Source: Priapulus caudatus (Eukaryota; Priapulida; Priapulimorpha; Priapulimorphida; Priapulidae). From it: a DNA stretch of 64,000 nucleotides. The stretch is taken from the NCBI RefSeq assembly GCF_000485595.1, contig NW_014577126.1:138201-202200 (forward strand). The letters run 5' to 3'. Made by a program: the position numbers and the translations under genes. Within the stretch, counting starts at the first letter, position 1; every line of letters starts with the position of its first letter. Shown in pieces: positions 41,601 through 49,967 of the stretch. The notes under the pieces are model-generated. The model was not told the origin of the DNA. It saw only the letters and a program-made list of their open reading frames with translations, and did no database searches.

Positions 41601-44600
41601 CGCTGTTATACTATTACTGCCAGGCTACTACTGTATTCAACTAGGGACCTTTACTCTTAACAATGGACAGGAGATTTCAGCAGGGAGAGAAAGCACGACT
41701 GGCTTTCGTCACGCGAAAAAATGCAGCTACACGGGAGCCTTTCTAGAATGTGCACTGCACGGCTATGTGACCAACTTTCTTTCAGGCTACTACTATAGGC
41801 ACTAACGACACGCATTCCTGAACTGAGAGAACTGAGCCCAGTGACCCGCCAGATCTTTACCTCTGCGATCTGTCGGCCTACATATATCTGGCAGAGATGG
41901 CACCACAATGCACCACCACCCCACTCTTCCCATGTAGTAAATAGCGTTGCTAATATATAGGACTCTTACAACTGAACATCGAGTCACCGAGGTGAATCCA
42001 GTCACCAGTCTGCTGACAAATAGCCTGCAGTAGAACTGGTGCACTGCCTTTAGAAGAAATGTGCACAGATGCACATAGGTATTCTGAGAGTATTGTACTC
42101 ACAGTTGTATCCAGAGAGGAGCGTTAGGCCCACGTACGTATTGCAGCATTTTGGCAGTGCAGTAACCTAGTCAGGCCAAGTGTTCTTGAATTCATAGCTT
42201 ATGTTGTAAGACAGGACAAACATGGATTATGCTCGCCTCTGTTCTGTGACTGATCGGGAGGTGTTACTATACAATGCCAGTGTGGCAGTAACTTAAGAGG
42301 TACTGAACCAGAGTAGGTGGAGACTGCTGGTGGAAGGAGAACAGTGAACCTTCCACCATGCACTAAACAATGCAAACATTATGCGAGGCACATGATCGTG
42401 CGTTCCAGATATGGACATCAGCTCCTAATGCTTCTTTATGCTCCCGCATAAGGAACACTGTACAACATCATCTAGTACAGTATATAGTGAGACGCGATCC
42501 AGCAAGCAGATCAGCTATCGCTCCCCCCCCCCACACACACTGTTGCAAAGCTGCTGCCCATGCCGTGCATTTGTGCACTTCACTCAAGCAGAGATTTGCT
42601 GCAATGACCCTGACACTTGTCTAACATCCCAGAATGCAAAGTAGTGTTCGCCAAAGATGGTGCAAGAGCCAGCTTCTCACCCCAGTTCTCCCCCCCCCCC
42701 GGCGGCCGGTTGATGTTCGGGTGCTGTACCCAGCACGAGCACCACCATCAATTTCCACGGGAGTAAACCTGTCACTCCCGTATGGCTCTCCAATGCAAGA
42801 AGATTCCTCAGCAGCCGATCACGCTCTTCACTGCACGAAACTCAATGCAGCTTGTGTCAGGCTGGCCCTCACGCATGCGTAGATATAGCTGCTGATGATG
42901 CAACAGGGAAAAGCACACCCCAGCAGTTTCCGTCGAGAAAGCGTTCATCAACCATTGCTCGCCAATAACTAGTACGGTGCTAAGATTATCGCTGATTAGC
43001 TTTTCATCATCTAAAATCTGCTAGCCATGCAAACATGGGCTAGCAGAATCTAGATTAGAGAACACACACAGTGACAGTCTTGGTGCAGGACATGAACACT
43101 TCCTGAGCTGCTCCTTACATCCCCTACCACACATCAGACCTTGGTCAGAGCAAGTTAGAATCTTGTTGATCTTAGTCATTTGCCTCTATGCTAACACAAA
43201 GATGAAAATGAGCATGCAACCATTCTTGGTGTAATACATGCATTGCGTTCTAATTCTTTATACAGACGTTGACATGGTCTTACCTTGAAGCATGCTTCTG
43301 TACGCATTATCCGTGATTGCGTACACGTGTGGGGGCACTTCGTGACGTTTTCTGCCCTTATACAGCTCGATTACTTTTTCGGTGTAGATAGGCAACCTCT
43401 TGTATGGGTTTACTACGACGCAAAATAATCCTGAATACGTCTGAAAAACAGCAGTCGCTTGCTTGTTATATCATACAGAATGCCTACCTAAGAAAATATG
43501 CAACCTCCACATTCCACCTAGATACCATATTTCCTACAGAAATGGAAATGGTTTTATTGTAGAGTGAGTCAGGGTTCTCCCCAGGATGAAATTGAAACAG
43601 GGGGGAGGGGAGGGGGAGGGGAAGGGAGGGAAAACTAGGGGGGACCGGGGAGCGTGTTTTTTTACCGTACCACTAATTAATGCGTAAAATCGCCACCACA
43701 CCATAGACGGTATTTGGGGTTCTTGTATATATATATAAGATAGCCGAGTCTGTGTACAGTTAGTGTTGGGTTCGGGACAGGTTAACTGTTTGTACTTGTG
43801 TATGGTCTGCAGTGCATGCGTAAAAATACACGCGCCGGTGGTCCTGGTCGAATGGGAATTCTTGACGATCGATTCCCGTGCTGTCAAACTTTTATTGTGG
43901 TGGAATTTAATCGGGGCGGAGGTAAATTTAAACGGGGCGCAACGATTGAAACAGGGGGTGTTTTCCCAAACGGGGCGCGCGCGCCCCGTTTGCGCAACGT
44001 AGGGAGAACCCTGTGAGTCACATAGTTGTGTAAAAATGTATTAACTTACTATGTTTTATGCACTACAGGGTTCTCCACGCTTTTAAATTATAGCATGGGG
44101 GTGCTACTCACTGCTAGGGGGGTCCGGGGGGTTTCAAATTTTTGAATTGTAGAAGCTCTGAGATGCAATCTGGGACACTGTGTGTAAATTTGAAGCACTG
44201 CATGTGGGGTGAAAATGTTTGTTTTGCATGGGCAAAGCCACCGGAAAATTCAAAATAATTAATGGAATAAAAATACCAAAATGTAGGGGTGAACTTGCTG
44301 ATTTGCTGGTTCCAAATCGAGTTCACCTCTCATAAACAAATATAAAAAAATTGTCACCATTGACAATGGAAGGAGTGGTCGGCAAGTGTACCAGTCTACT
44401 CTACCTCGTGTTAGACTGGGTTACCTGCCCCGTAATAATGCCGTTGGAAATTAATTCACGATTTAATTCACGATTAAGATTTTTTGATGAGCTAGAAAAC
44501 ACTCTGATTTGAAGTATGAAAATGAGCATTATTGTGCCAGCTAGCCTACACCAGTTGGTTGGGATTGATTGTCAGTTCAGATGCAAAATATTTAAAGCAA

Positions 44601-45964
44601 AAGGTCATACACCATAGATTAATTTTGGTACTATAACACACGTATATATATAAGATAGCCGAGTCGGTTTAGAGTTAGTGTTAGGGATAGGGTGACTGTT
44701 TGTACATGTGTGTGGGACTCCCGTACCTGTAGCATTGAGACCAACGTGGATTAATTGTGTGAACTTCTTGTGTATGCACCAGCATGGCGGCTATGATATT
44801 TAGCGTGGCGGGTGCATTTTAGGATGGCGGGGCTCGACGATAGCCTGGCGGGCCGCCAGGCTATATGTGCCCTTGGAGAAGTTGAACCCTGCACTAACTT
44901 CACACCTATATGCACAAATTAGAGATTTTAGCCATTGTTTCTTGTGGCGAACAGCATAGATCAGATGTGGCGGTATGATGGCGGAAAATTCGCTGCAATT
45001 TGTGCACGGGTGTGAAGTTATTGGTTAAAAATGCCGAGTTGATCTATTTTTTTACCCTACTATTTTACTCTTTTAAAGTCCTGCCACTTCTGCAAGAAAT
45101 TAGCTTTGTCACAGATTAACAAGTGGCGTAGTTTATGAAGTAGGTTGCGTGCAGGATCTAACAGACTACCCGATTATGACAGGGCAACTGCACTGCTGAC
45201 CTGTCTCAGTGTCTCCACTGAAACTTAGGGCACGAACAAACACAAACCAACATCACAACCACCATTGCTCAACTAGTAATACTAATAGTAATACTAATGA
45301 TGTAAAGATGTTAGTATTCTTACAACAGAAAAATTCATGTAATAGAACTAAGATGTAATTGAAATAACCACTCAAGCATACTACTTGAACTCCAGTACTT
45401 GGTGACATTACGTCATTACTGACATCATCATCAATCATTACTACTATACTAATCCTATTACTTATTACTATTAGTATTACTATAGACTATAGTATTACTA
45501 TTACTATTACTATTAGTATTAGTATTACTATTAGTATTAGTATTACTGAGTATTAGTATTACTATTAGTATTACTATTAGTATTAGGACAAAATGTATTA
45601 ATTAACTTACATAAATTAAACCGGAGAAATACCGATCTTTCAGATTATGTAAAACGGATGCTTCATTCAAGCATGTTAGCTCAGCCATATCCTCGACTTT
45701 GGAGAATTTCGGTGGATTCATTTTCTGGATATCATCCTTGTTGACAAGGTAACGTTTGCCACTTTCGGCGATCTCGACTTCTAACTCTTCTCCTCGCTCG
45801 GCTTTGATGCTGGCTGCCACGAAACCATGAGTCTCGTGGGGAACCCACACCAAACGTTTTGCTGTCCATTCTGCCTGTGCCGCCGGATCATTTATCACTT
45901 GTTTGTCAACTACGAGATATTGGAGCTCGGCCATATTAGATGTGCTTTCACGCCGATCGGCCAT
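6694..45964 (-). CDS. MYH9/10/11-like: Myosin II heavy chain (non-muscle/smooth-muscle type), N-terminal part, 4 exons, 3' partial
   Basis: Joined exons 45611-45964, 43284-43440, 11744-11771 and 6694-6808 give 654 nt, exactly 218 codons, in unbroken phase with GT/AG at every junction. The product is the start of the actin-based motor heavy chain of conventional myosin II. Residues about 30-80 form the N-terminal SH3-like barrel ([14 protein letters not shown]). Then come the near-invariant stretches [20 protein letters not shown] and [14 protein letters not shown], and the P-loop [19 protein letters not shown] at residues 181-199. The start Met at 45964 sits in a good context (CAAAATGG); a second Met is 11 codons in. 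Intron phases (0, 1, 2) and the 28-nt fourth exon match what I recall of vertebrate MYH genes. The remaining motor, neck and rod exons must lie left of position 1; none was found in 1-6693. A non-coding first exon probably lies right of 45964. The third intron (11772-43283) is inflated by repeats and by a likely assembly duplication. Orthology within MYH9/10/11/14 cannot be resolved; striated-muscle myosin is less likely. Confidence 0.93.
7328..7517. repeat. Minisatellite, 40-50-bp units, about 4 copies
   Basis: The core GGAGCATAGAAATGGTGGGT recurs at 40, 40 and 50-bp spacing (7345, 7385, 7425, 7475). The later units gain a 10-bp ACTGTGAGGG-type insert. Another array of the same unit lies at 9745-9840. 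Confidence 0.9.
7518..8175. mobile_element. Right-hand part of a Harbinger element
   Basis: The segment matches 22838-23494 closely (same order from ATTATTCGAACTTTC to the terminal repeat GGTGTGACTGGGGCC). It holds only the non-coding 3' region of the transposon found complete at 20741-23494. It is followed by TTA. The transposase is absent here. Confidence 0.85.
8176..8779. repeat. Copy of sequence flanking the Harbinger, incl. 5' end of a GGCGCTGT element
   Basis: It matches 23495-24080 and 28315-28889. From 8436 it contains the left end (GGCGCTGTCACACCT) of the composite element described at 23751-25850. The match stops at 8779, after GCTTCAATAAA. Confidence 0.85.
8780..9744. other. No feature seen
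   Basis: No recognisable exon, RNA gene or repeat, apart from a short poly-G at 9561-9570. Confidence 0.5.
9745..9840. repeat. Second block of the 40-bp minisatellite
   Basis: Two to three units carrying GAAGCATAGAAATGGTGGGT at 40-bp spacing, the same repeat as 7328-7517. The 2.2 kb between the blocks contains the Harbinger fragment. Confidence 0.85.
9841..11743. other. Intron sequence, nothing recognised; CACG/CA microsatellite 10858-10990
   Basis: AT-rich intron between myosin exons, with one CACG/CACA-rich patch. Small open frames over the microsatellite are artefacts. Confidence 0.55.
11744..11771 (-). CDS. MYH9/10/11-like: Myosin II 28-nt micro-exon ([10 protein letters not shown])
   Basis: The exon is bounded by TTGCAG and GTAAGT and is exactly 28 nt long. 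With the flanking split codons it reads [10 protein letters not shown], the segment immediately before the P-loop in every conventional myosin II. Phases join perfectly to the exons at 43284 and 6808. Without it the P-loop exon would be out of frame. It lies 31.5 kb (assembly distance) from the upstream exon. Confidence 0.93.
12289..12586. mobile_element. Fold-back element with 9-bp TSD, copy 1
   Basis: Inverted ends GCTGATAGGGTCTATGTC and GACATAGACCCTATGAGC, followed inwards by inverted blocks of CAGGGTACNNNCCGGAACG type. TSD CTTAGTTGG at 12280-12288 and 12587-12595. The interior holds a CCCTAA tract (about 12445-12490). It belongs with 59867-60101. Confidence 0.9.
12596..14056. other. No gene recognised
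   Basis: Short CAG patch at 12950-13020, polyC at 13173-13184. Several small frames (e.g. 13608-13898) have no family resemblance. Confidence 0.5.
14057..14135. repeat. (TG)n(CGTG)n microsatellite
   Basis: About 25 bp of TG followed by about 13 CGTG units. The Val/Cys/Arg-Ala repeats in its frames are not proteins. Confidence 0.95.
14136..15365. other. No gene recognised
   Basis: Mixed composition. A 97-codon plus frame at 14857-15150 has no recognisable motif. Confidence 0.5.
15366..15403. repeat. Perfect 38-bp palindrome
   Basis: The two 19-bp halves are exact complements with no spacer (half: AGCAAGGCCTATAGATCTA). It is probably the collapsed remnant of a fold-back element; no TSD is evident. 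Confidence 0.9.
15476..15531. repeat. Perfect 25-bp inverted repeat, 6-nt loop
   Basis: Arms 15476-15500 and 15507-15531 are exact complements (ATCATAAGTCTAAAATGTCA...) around ACAAAA. In either transcript it forms a 25-bp hairpin. This is short for an animal pre-miRNA and lacks mismatches. Confidence 0.9.
15590..15636. repeat. (GGT)n(GCT)n microsatellites
   Basis: Six GGT units, then nine CTG units, adjacent. Confidence 0.95.
15957..18328. repeat. 2.4-kb repeat block, copy of 24590-26966 and 29395-31765
   Basis: It starts at TCCATTTGGAAACAACATG and runs co-linear with the other two copies to AAGGCTCGACACTATAG. It contains a hAT-like MITE (15983-16475), the 3' end of the GGC[GC]CTGT element (to 17207, AGGTGTAACAGGGCC) and non-coding DNA. 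It has fewer indels than the copies around the gap. At 18311-18328 only the tip of the CAAGGCTCGACACTA element survives. Confidence 0.85.
15983..16475. mobile_element. hAT-like MITE, 8-bp TSD CATGTCGT
   Basis: Ends TAGTGTTGTCAATCGG and GATCGTGAGTCGTGACATCACTA (imperfect TIR). TSD CATGTCGT at 15975-15982 and 16476-16483. It is non-coding. 8-bp duplications and TAGTG...CACTA ends fit the hAT superfamily. Confidence 0.88.
18329..18739. mobile_element. Left-truncated CAGGGTTCTCC-type element
   Basis: It matches 43672-44013 (AATTAATGCGTAAAATCGCC to GGGAGAACCCTG). The left TIR is missing; the element joins directly to the tip of another transposon at 18328. An internal 38-bp unit (CAACGATTCAAACAGGGGGG type) is duplicated at 18627-18700. 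Confidence 0.8.
18740..20740. other. No feature seen
   Basis: AT-rich intron sequence. Small frames (e.g. 19813-20055) resemble no family. Confidence 0.5.
20741..23494 (+). mobile_element. Harbinger (PIF/Harbinger) DNA transposon, TSD TTA
   Basis: Inverted ends built on CCCCAGTCACACCAG: left at 20743-20757, right as CTCTGGTGTG...GGGGCC to 23494. TTA precedes (20738-20740) and follows (23495-23497), the usual PIF/Harbinger target. A decayed or mis-sequenced DDE transposase (21146-22423) lies inside. The element sits in the myosin intron on the opposite strand to the gene. A second ORF (Myb-like), usual in the superfamily, was not seen. Confidence 0.85.
21146..22423 (+). pseudogene. Harbinger transposase (HARBI1-like DDE nuclease), multiple frameshifts
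   Basis: Translation has to hop between all three plus frames. It yields, in order, pieces like [50 protein letters not shown]-like segments, [61 protein letters not shown] and a C-terminal [20 protein letters not shown] before TGA. This is the DDE domain order of HARBI1-type transposases. The breaks are small indels, and the same region is indel-rich between the two assembled copies. Sequencing error and true decay therefore cannot be told apart. The start ATG 21146 is a guess. Confidence 0.85.
24180..24549. mobile_element. hAT-like MITE nested in the composite element
   Basis: TAGTGTTGTCAATCGG ... GATCGTGACATCACTA. The flanks TTAAATTG and TTTAATTG match at 7 of 8 bases, as expected for an old 8-bp TSD. 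Confidence 0.8.
24612..25104. mobile_element. hAT-like MITE, TSD CATGTCGT
   Basis: Same insertion as 15983-16475, with the same 8-bp duplication. It was therefore inserted before the two blocks diverged. Confidence 0.85.
26970..26994. other. Assembly gap (25 N)
   Basis: Twenty-five unspecified bases separate two contigs whose facing ends contain the same sequence. Confidence 0.99.
26995..31766. repeat. Copy B of the 4.8-kb segment, starting at the gap
   Basis: It begins mid-transposase with GAGAATACGCTACCC, as at 22196, and repeats everything up to where contig A stops. It then continues into new sequence. It includes the transposase C terminus (to about 27230), the composite element (28566-30657) and MITEs at 28989-29357 and 29420-29915. 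These should not be counted as independent insertions. Confidence 0.92.
31749..33267. mobile_element. 1.5-kb DNA element, TIR CAAGGCTCGACACTA, 7-bp TSD
   Basis: Ends CAAGGCTCGACACTATAGC and GTTAGTGTCGAGCCTTG; direct repeat CCTACAC at 31742-31748 and 33268-33274. A GGGCCAC-type second inverted motif lies just inside both ends (CGTGGCCCGAG, CGGGCCACTG). A short (GGACAT)n run is at 32409-32440. No transposase is seen; frames such as 32281-32625 lack known motifs. Confidence 0.85.
33510..34247. mobile_element. TTAA-flanked DNA element, 738 bp
   Basis: Ends GGATACTGTAAGGGTT and AACAGTAACAGTATCC. TTAA at 33506-33509 and 34248-34251. The unoccupied site is seen at 17748-17755 (GTCATTAATGCA). It is non-coding and AT-rich. 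piggyBac/Kolobok-type target choice. Confidence 0.92.
34363..34426. repeat. Local inverted duplication (hairpin)
   Basis: CCAAGAATAGGCCATCCAAA is followed within about 20 bp by its near-complement TTTGGATAGCCTATTCTTGG. The other copies of this block (17845-17880) have only one arm. Confidence 0.85.
34561..35968. other. No gene recognised; microsatellites
   Basis: PolyC 35371-35388, CT-rich 35395-35437, (TA)n at 35618-35649. Moderately GC-rich with no conserved frame. Arg/Ser/Leu frames arise from the low-complexity tracts. Confidence 0.5.
35618..35649. repeat. (TA)n microsatellite
   Basis: About 15 TA units. Confidence 0.95.
35969..36166. mobile_element. 198-bp MITE, TSD TTA
   Basis: Inverted ends on GGGCTTATGTCGGGCTTGCG with arms of about 40 bp (GCGAGCCGACTCGACTGGAA inward). 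TTA at 35966-35968 and 36167-36169. Compatible with a Harbinger-type MITE. Confidence 0.85.
36191..36596. mobile_element. hAT-like MITE, perfect 8-bp TSD ACTACTAC
   Basis: TAGTGTTGTCAATCGG ... GATCGTGACATCACTA. ACTACTAC at 36183-36190 and 36597-36604. This is the cleanest member of the family also present at 15983, 24180 and 24612, and it lies outside the duplicated block. Confidence 0.93.
36605..39968. other. Intron sequence; CpG-containing GC-rich part 37900-39900; no gene recognised
   Basis: CA/CACG patches (37305-37390), GA-rich tract 38979-39085, (CAG)n 39661-39725. The 38000-39900 part is clearly GC-richer than its surroundings and includes a TATATAA at about 38235. None of its frames looks like a known protein. 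Confidence 0.45.
39661..39725. repeat. (CAG)n-rich microsatellite
   Basis: CAG units interrupted by GAATAGCGG and TCTAG; the poly-Leu/Ser/Gln frames are artefacts. Confidence 0.9.
39975..40270. mobile_element. CAGGG-family MITE, TSD TAGGCA
   Basis: Ends CAGGGTTCTGCCA and TGGCCAGAACCCTG. TAGGCA at 39969-39974 and 40271-40276. The interior is GC-rich with poly-A and poly-G runs. Confidence 0.9.
40277..43283. other. Intron sequence, nothing recognised
   Basis: Unique-looking DNA left of the myosin exon. PolyC runs at 42524-42534 and 42691-42700. A short hairpin (TCTGCTAGCC / GGCTAGCAGA) at 43017-43046. Confidence 0.5.
43284..43440 (-). CDS. MYH9/10/11-like: Myosin II exon (residues 119-170 plus one base)
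   Basis: This 157-nt exon sits between acceptor CAG (43441-43443) and donor GTAAGA. It begins [19 protein letters not shown] and ends [13 protein letters not shown] plus the first base of an Asp codon. It forms the start of the transducer/P-loop-proximal part of the motor. It is too long and too conserved to be chance, although it contains no Met and would not stand out as an ORF. Confidence 0.95.
43570..44013. mobile_element. CAGGG-family element, TSD TGAGT
   Basis: Ends CAGGGTTCTCCCC and GGGAGAACCCTG; TGAGT at 43565-43569 and 44014-44018. It lies 125 bp upstream of a myosin exon. The interior matches 18329-18739. Confidence 0.92.
44066..44891. mobile_element. CAGGG-family element, TSD CACTA
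   Basis: Ends CAGGGTTCTCCACGC and GGAGAAGTTGAACCCTG; CACTA at 44061-44065 and 44892-44896. It shares an AAGATAGCCGAGTCGGT block with the neighbouring element. It is non-coding. Confidence 0.92.
44897..45459. other. Intron sequence, nothing recognised
   Basis: AT-rich, with no exon or repeat recognised. Confidence 0.5.
45460..45596. repeat. (ATTAGT)n/(TTA)n microsatellite beside the myosin splice donor
   Basis: Irregular TATTAC/TATTAG units ending about 10 bp from the donor of the start-codon exon. Confidence 0.9.
45611..45964 (-). CDS. MYH9/10/11-like: Myosin II exon with start codon (residues 1-118)
   Basis: This 354-nt coding part starts at ATG 45964-45962 and ends after the TAT codon of SGLIY, where the donor GTAAGT follows. 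It encodes the N-terminal SH3-like subdomain and the strongly conserved [20 protein letters not shown] segment. The divergent tail at the very N terminus ([10 protein letters not shown]) is typical for this family. The 5' end of the exon, probably continuing as UTR to the right, is not resolved. Confidence 0.95.
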
Positions 45965-46021
45965 TTTGAAGAATTTCGGCTATGCCGGTTGACGTTTGCA
46001 GACGTGCCACTAGTTGAATAA

Positions 46022-47331
46022 ACTATTGATCACGTTTTAAGTCACACCGGAACGCAGTTGAAATCCACGAACACAGTATTCACATGTAAGATAGCGACTG
46101 AGATCGTACTTTCATAGGTATAGTATATTTATGGCACAACCTACATCCGCATTGCATTCGACCGCGCCAACTAACGGCTGCTATCGCGCTGCGACCATCA
46201 CGTGACTTCATGAGTCATTTCCAATAATGTGAGAGCCTGATGGGAGTTAGGAACTCAGCATAATGACATCCAAAAGTTTCATTGAGAGACGCGAAATTCA
46301 ATCATTATAACCAACTATCACTGTTATAACTGTCACTGTTAACCGCCAATAATCTCATAATATTGAATCATGAATATTTAGTGCGTTGAGTTATTTTATG
46401 GTGATCATAGCGATGGTGATAATGATGATGGCAATAATTTGTAGTAGTAGTAGTACTAGCTCCAAGAAACGGTATCGCTAGGGTTAGGATTGTATAGACA
46501 ATCCGTCGCACAGCCTGGTCGGGCTATAGTAGTACCAGTACTGTAGTAGACTAGTAGTAGTACTAGTATAATAGTAGTAGTAGTAGGCGGGCTAGGCGCC
46601 TAGTACTAGTAGTGAATAAATAACAAGAGCAGAATTAAATGACAGTTTCATGCGCACACACTAGAAATTATTGTGATCGGATGAATTATTTACAAAATCT
46701 AAGCTTTCCTTTGCGTTTCATCAAACATCTTGCTGAGATGCTAGAACAGTGATGATCGTTTTGTTACACGCGTAAAAATTATTGACACAAATTTATGTGA
46801 TTTTTCTCGTCTATTTGTGTTTGTGTTTGCAATGTATAGAGTTGCAATGAATATTAGTTCTAAAGTTACAACTTCATATTTTAAGTCTAACAACATAGAT
46901 ATTATATTTGGGTAATCATGGGATTAGCATGTATTGACAATTTTTATGCGAAATCATCCACACAAAAATCAGGGAAGTACCAATCTGAATTATAGATGGC
47001 AGCAGCTTACAGCTGTAATGGCTGACAGCAATTAAAAGTTATGTTCAGGTCAATTTCTCGCAGTTTTTCCTTACTTTTAAGGGAAACTCGACTGTCCAGA
47101 GTCTTGCCAGCGGCTGGATACAAAAGTGCATTAAGCTTAGATAACTTATACCCGAAAAGTACGCTTGATTGTGGCAATGTTCCTACCATTAAGGCAAGTT
47201 TAGACTTAGTGCAATAAACTGAATAGTTTAGAATAGGCCCTAGTGAATGCTAGGTCGACCTAAATAATCTCCATTTTTTGCCATTGGCATTATAGTCATT
47301 AGTGCATTACTGGCATTAGGCATTATTATTA
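46022..47331. other. Intergenic/5' region between myosin and MRPL58; TAG repeats and a MITE fragment
   Basis: TAGTAG-rich patches at 46440-46620 surround a fragment (46461-46528) matching the inside of the hAT-like MITE in reverse (CTCCAAGAAACGGTAT...GACCAGGCTGTG order). The promoter and any non-coding first exon of the myosin should be here but cannot be placed. Confidence 0.5.
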
Positions 47332-47987
47332 CAGGGTTCGTAGCGGGTCTTCCAAAGTCTTATAAGTACTTATTTTGCCAAAAATAAAATAAGGGCACTT
47401 ATTAGTACTTATTTTTGGTGAAATTTTAGAAAAGTACTTAATAGTCCTTATTTTTTGGCAGTGGCTACGGGTACGGTAGCCGTATCTTAATGTCTCGAGG
47501 CTACGGGTACGGGAGTCCATTCGCTTTCATACTTAACGAGACAAAGATGGCGGCGGTCGCGCCAGATTTCGAAATAACGCCTTGGGAAATAAATTCACGA
47601 TTTCAGAGTTTAGATGAGCTAGAACCCTAACCCTAACCCTAACCCTAACCCTAAACCTAACCCTAAACCCTAATCCTAACCCTAACCCTAACGCCAAAAA
47701 GGGGCTTCAACGACCGACGGCTACCGTACCAGTAGCCACTGCGTTATTTTTTTGCCAAAGGACCATTTTTCAACATTGTTTTATAAACTGTTCTCGACTT
47801 AGAGTAAGAATTGTTGTATATATAATACGGAATAATTAAATCTGCTGTGCAATTGTGTATATAAATATTATTAGTGTACTTTAATAGTCGGTGATCTATC
47901 AGAAATCGCGTAAAAAAGTCATTTTGGCCTCCAGAAAGGGTCTTATAAGTCCTTATTTCAACATGTGTCTTACTAGTATGAACCCTG
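47332..47987. mobile_element. CAGGG-family element with nested palindromic insert and CCCTAA array
   Basis: Ends CAGGGTTCGTAG and AGTATGAACCCTG; TTATTA at 47326-47331 and 47988-47993. Within it, inverted GCAGTGGCTACGGGTACGGT / GTACCAGTAGCCACTGC (about 47458-47742) marks a second element. That element contains an array of about 70 bp of CCCTAA (47624-47692). Confidence 0.8.
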
Positions 47988-49149
47988 TTATTAGAACTTA
48001 GAGTTAGAGTTCAAACCCCGGACGTGGATCAAGGCGGTGAATTTTTTAAAGATGTATAAAGCTGGCTCGGATTACCACATACAATGGGCCTGTCTCTAGT
48101 AGTAGTATTAGTAATACTAATAGATTATTAGATTCAAGATGTTTATTTTGTGCATAAGTCGTGTATATACAGTGTACAGCTGCAAATGGGAAATATACAA
48201 GTCAAGTTAATCTAGTTTACAAAGGAAGCATTCTAGTTTAGTGGCGAAAGAACCCGCAGGTTATCAACATCTGCCACCCCTCAAAATAAAATGTCATGCT
48301 AATAGTAGGCAGATGGGTCATTATTCTAATATACTTGGTTGCCATATAGTGGATGGTGAGCATGCATGTGAAACCGCGAAAACATGACAGCGAAAATGAT
48401 CAAAACATATGAACGATAAAACTGAGTAACAGTGAACAAGAAACTAAACAAAACAAAAACAAACAAAAAAATTATTATTATTATTATTATAACTGTCAAT
48501 GACAATGTCAATGATAATAATAATGGGGTAAAACTAAAAGTACTAAAACTGGCACTGTGGCAGTCACCACCCACACTGAGGGTCTCAGTGTCAAAAAACA
48601 GGTCAGCTTGGCATAACCCTCTAGGGCTAACTAGTGTAGTGAATGAGACCTCAATTTTCGAGGAAGACAACTGGTTAGTTGATAAAGTGTGATAAAGGGC
48701 TGAAGCAGCGGGTTAAACTTAAAGCTGGAGGTCCACTTAGCTTAGATTACAAATCCAGACTTCAAATATACAATATTACAAATCATACAGGAGGGTGTGA
48801 AATTAACGCGAGTCTGGAGTCAAATATTCCCTGATTTGACGTATGCAGGAGTCTGTGTGACTCCCTGAAAATTCTGCTATACTAACTAGTTTGTTCCAGA
48901 GCACGGCCTTGCGGAATTGCCGTGTTTTTTCAGCAAATATCCAAAGACAATTTGGCAGACGTGCAACCACATGAATCTTCAAAATAAGCATACGCGTTAT
49001 TGTTAATATCTTTAGTTTTGAACTTCATACTGCGGACTGTCTCATTTTGTTGCGGACTCCCTCTTTTTGAGGGCAGGGACTTTTTGGGGGAGGGGAGGGC
49101 AGGACAGGTTGGACTACCTTGTTCAAATGTTAATTTCTACCCCTGATAC
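47988..49149. other. No gene recognised; (ATT)n at 48469-48490
   Basis: AT-rich DNA upstream of MRPL58. The missing first exon of MRPL58 may be here, but no candidate with a targeting peptide and a matching donor was convincing. Confidence 0.5.
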
Positions 49150-49545
49150 TGCCTCAGAAATTTCAACTACTGTCCCGCTGTTTGGCACTACACTACACAG
49201 GAAAACATAAAACAAACTCGAAAAAATACAGAGAAGAGCACTCTGCTTTGTCATTGGTCATGGCGGCCACACCTACAAAGATCTTTTAGCCTACACCAAT
49301 TTTCCTAGCTTAGGACTGGGGCAAGTTAAGACCATCGCTACAGAAGAGTCTTTTTAAATACTCATGTGCCCCTTACAACCTTTGAAATAAAATTTTGCTC
49401 TTTCTTACTATATAGATCAATAGCTAATGGCAAGAAATCTTTTCAGTATCATGGCGCTTGGCTATCAAATCAACTCCCCCCCAACATCCGCTAGGCTACA
49501 GACCATAGTCTAGGTCTACAAGGTCGTGGTCAGTAATTGTTGCTA
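49150..49545 (+). pseudogene. Non-LTR retrotransposon fragment (reverse transcriptase C-terminal region)
   Basis: With frame changes it reads KLEKIQRRALCFVIGHGGHT, YKDLLAYTNFPSLGLGQVKT, then SIANGKKSFQYHGAWLSNQL. This is the tail found after the RT domain in many CR1/L2/Rex/Jockey-type elements (LEKIQRRALRF...YEDLL...NLPSL...). It is 5'-truncated, as usual for such elements. The clade cannot be fixed. Confidence 0.8.
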
Positions 49546-49967
49546 TAATCAACTATGCCATGGTGTTACGGCGTGTTCAATTCCAATTTTCTATGTTATA
49601 ACAGCATAAATTCTTAGTGCTTTTTAAGTTGGTGTAATCAGTGATATATCCACTAATAATTAGGTGAGACTATATTTCACTATATTTTTTTCCAGATTAC
49701 ATTTTCGAGCAATGATTTCAAAATAAAGCTCATACGCTAGCACTTTTAATCAAGAACTGTTTTTTTATTATTGCACTGACAGTGAGGAGCATGCAAGCTC
49801 ATATTGTTCTATTTTTTACCAATGTACTGTCTTTAAATTAATGAATAAATAAATAATAACTGTAAGGAAAATAATCTATTTTAGCATTTTTAGGAAGCTT
49901 CTAATATTTCATTCAAATGTGAAGCAAATTCATGTAAAAATGGCAAACCTGATCTGTTCTTTTTCAG

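Noticed and set aside
47547-47634. ATGGCGGCGGTCGCGCC start as first exon of MRPL58
   Set aside because: It sits inside a TIR-bounded element, its continuation matches repeat sequence near 44450, and it runs into a CCCTAA array and a stop without a suitable donor.
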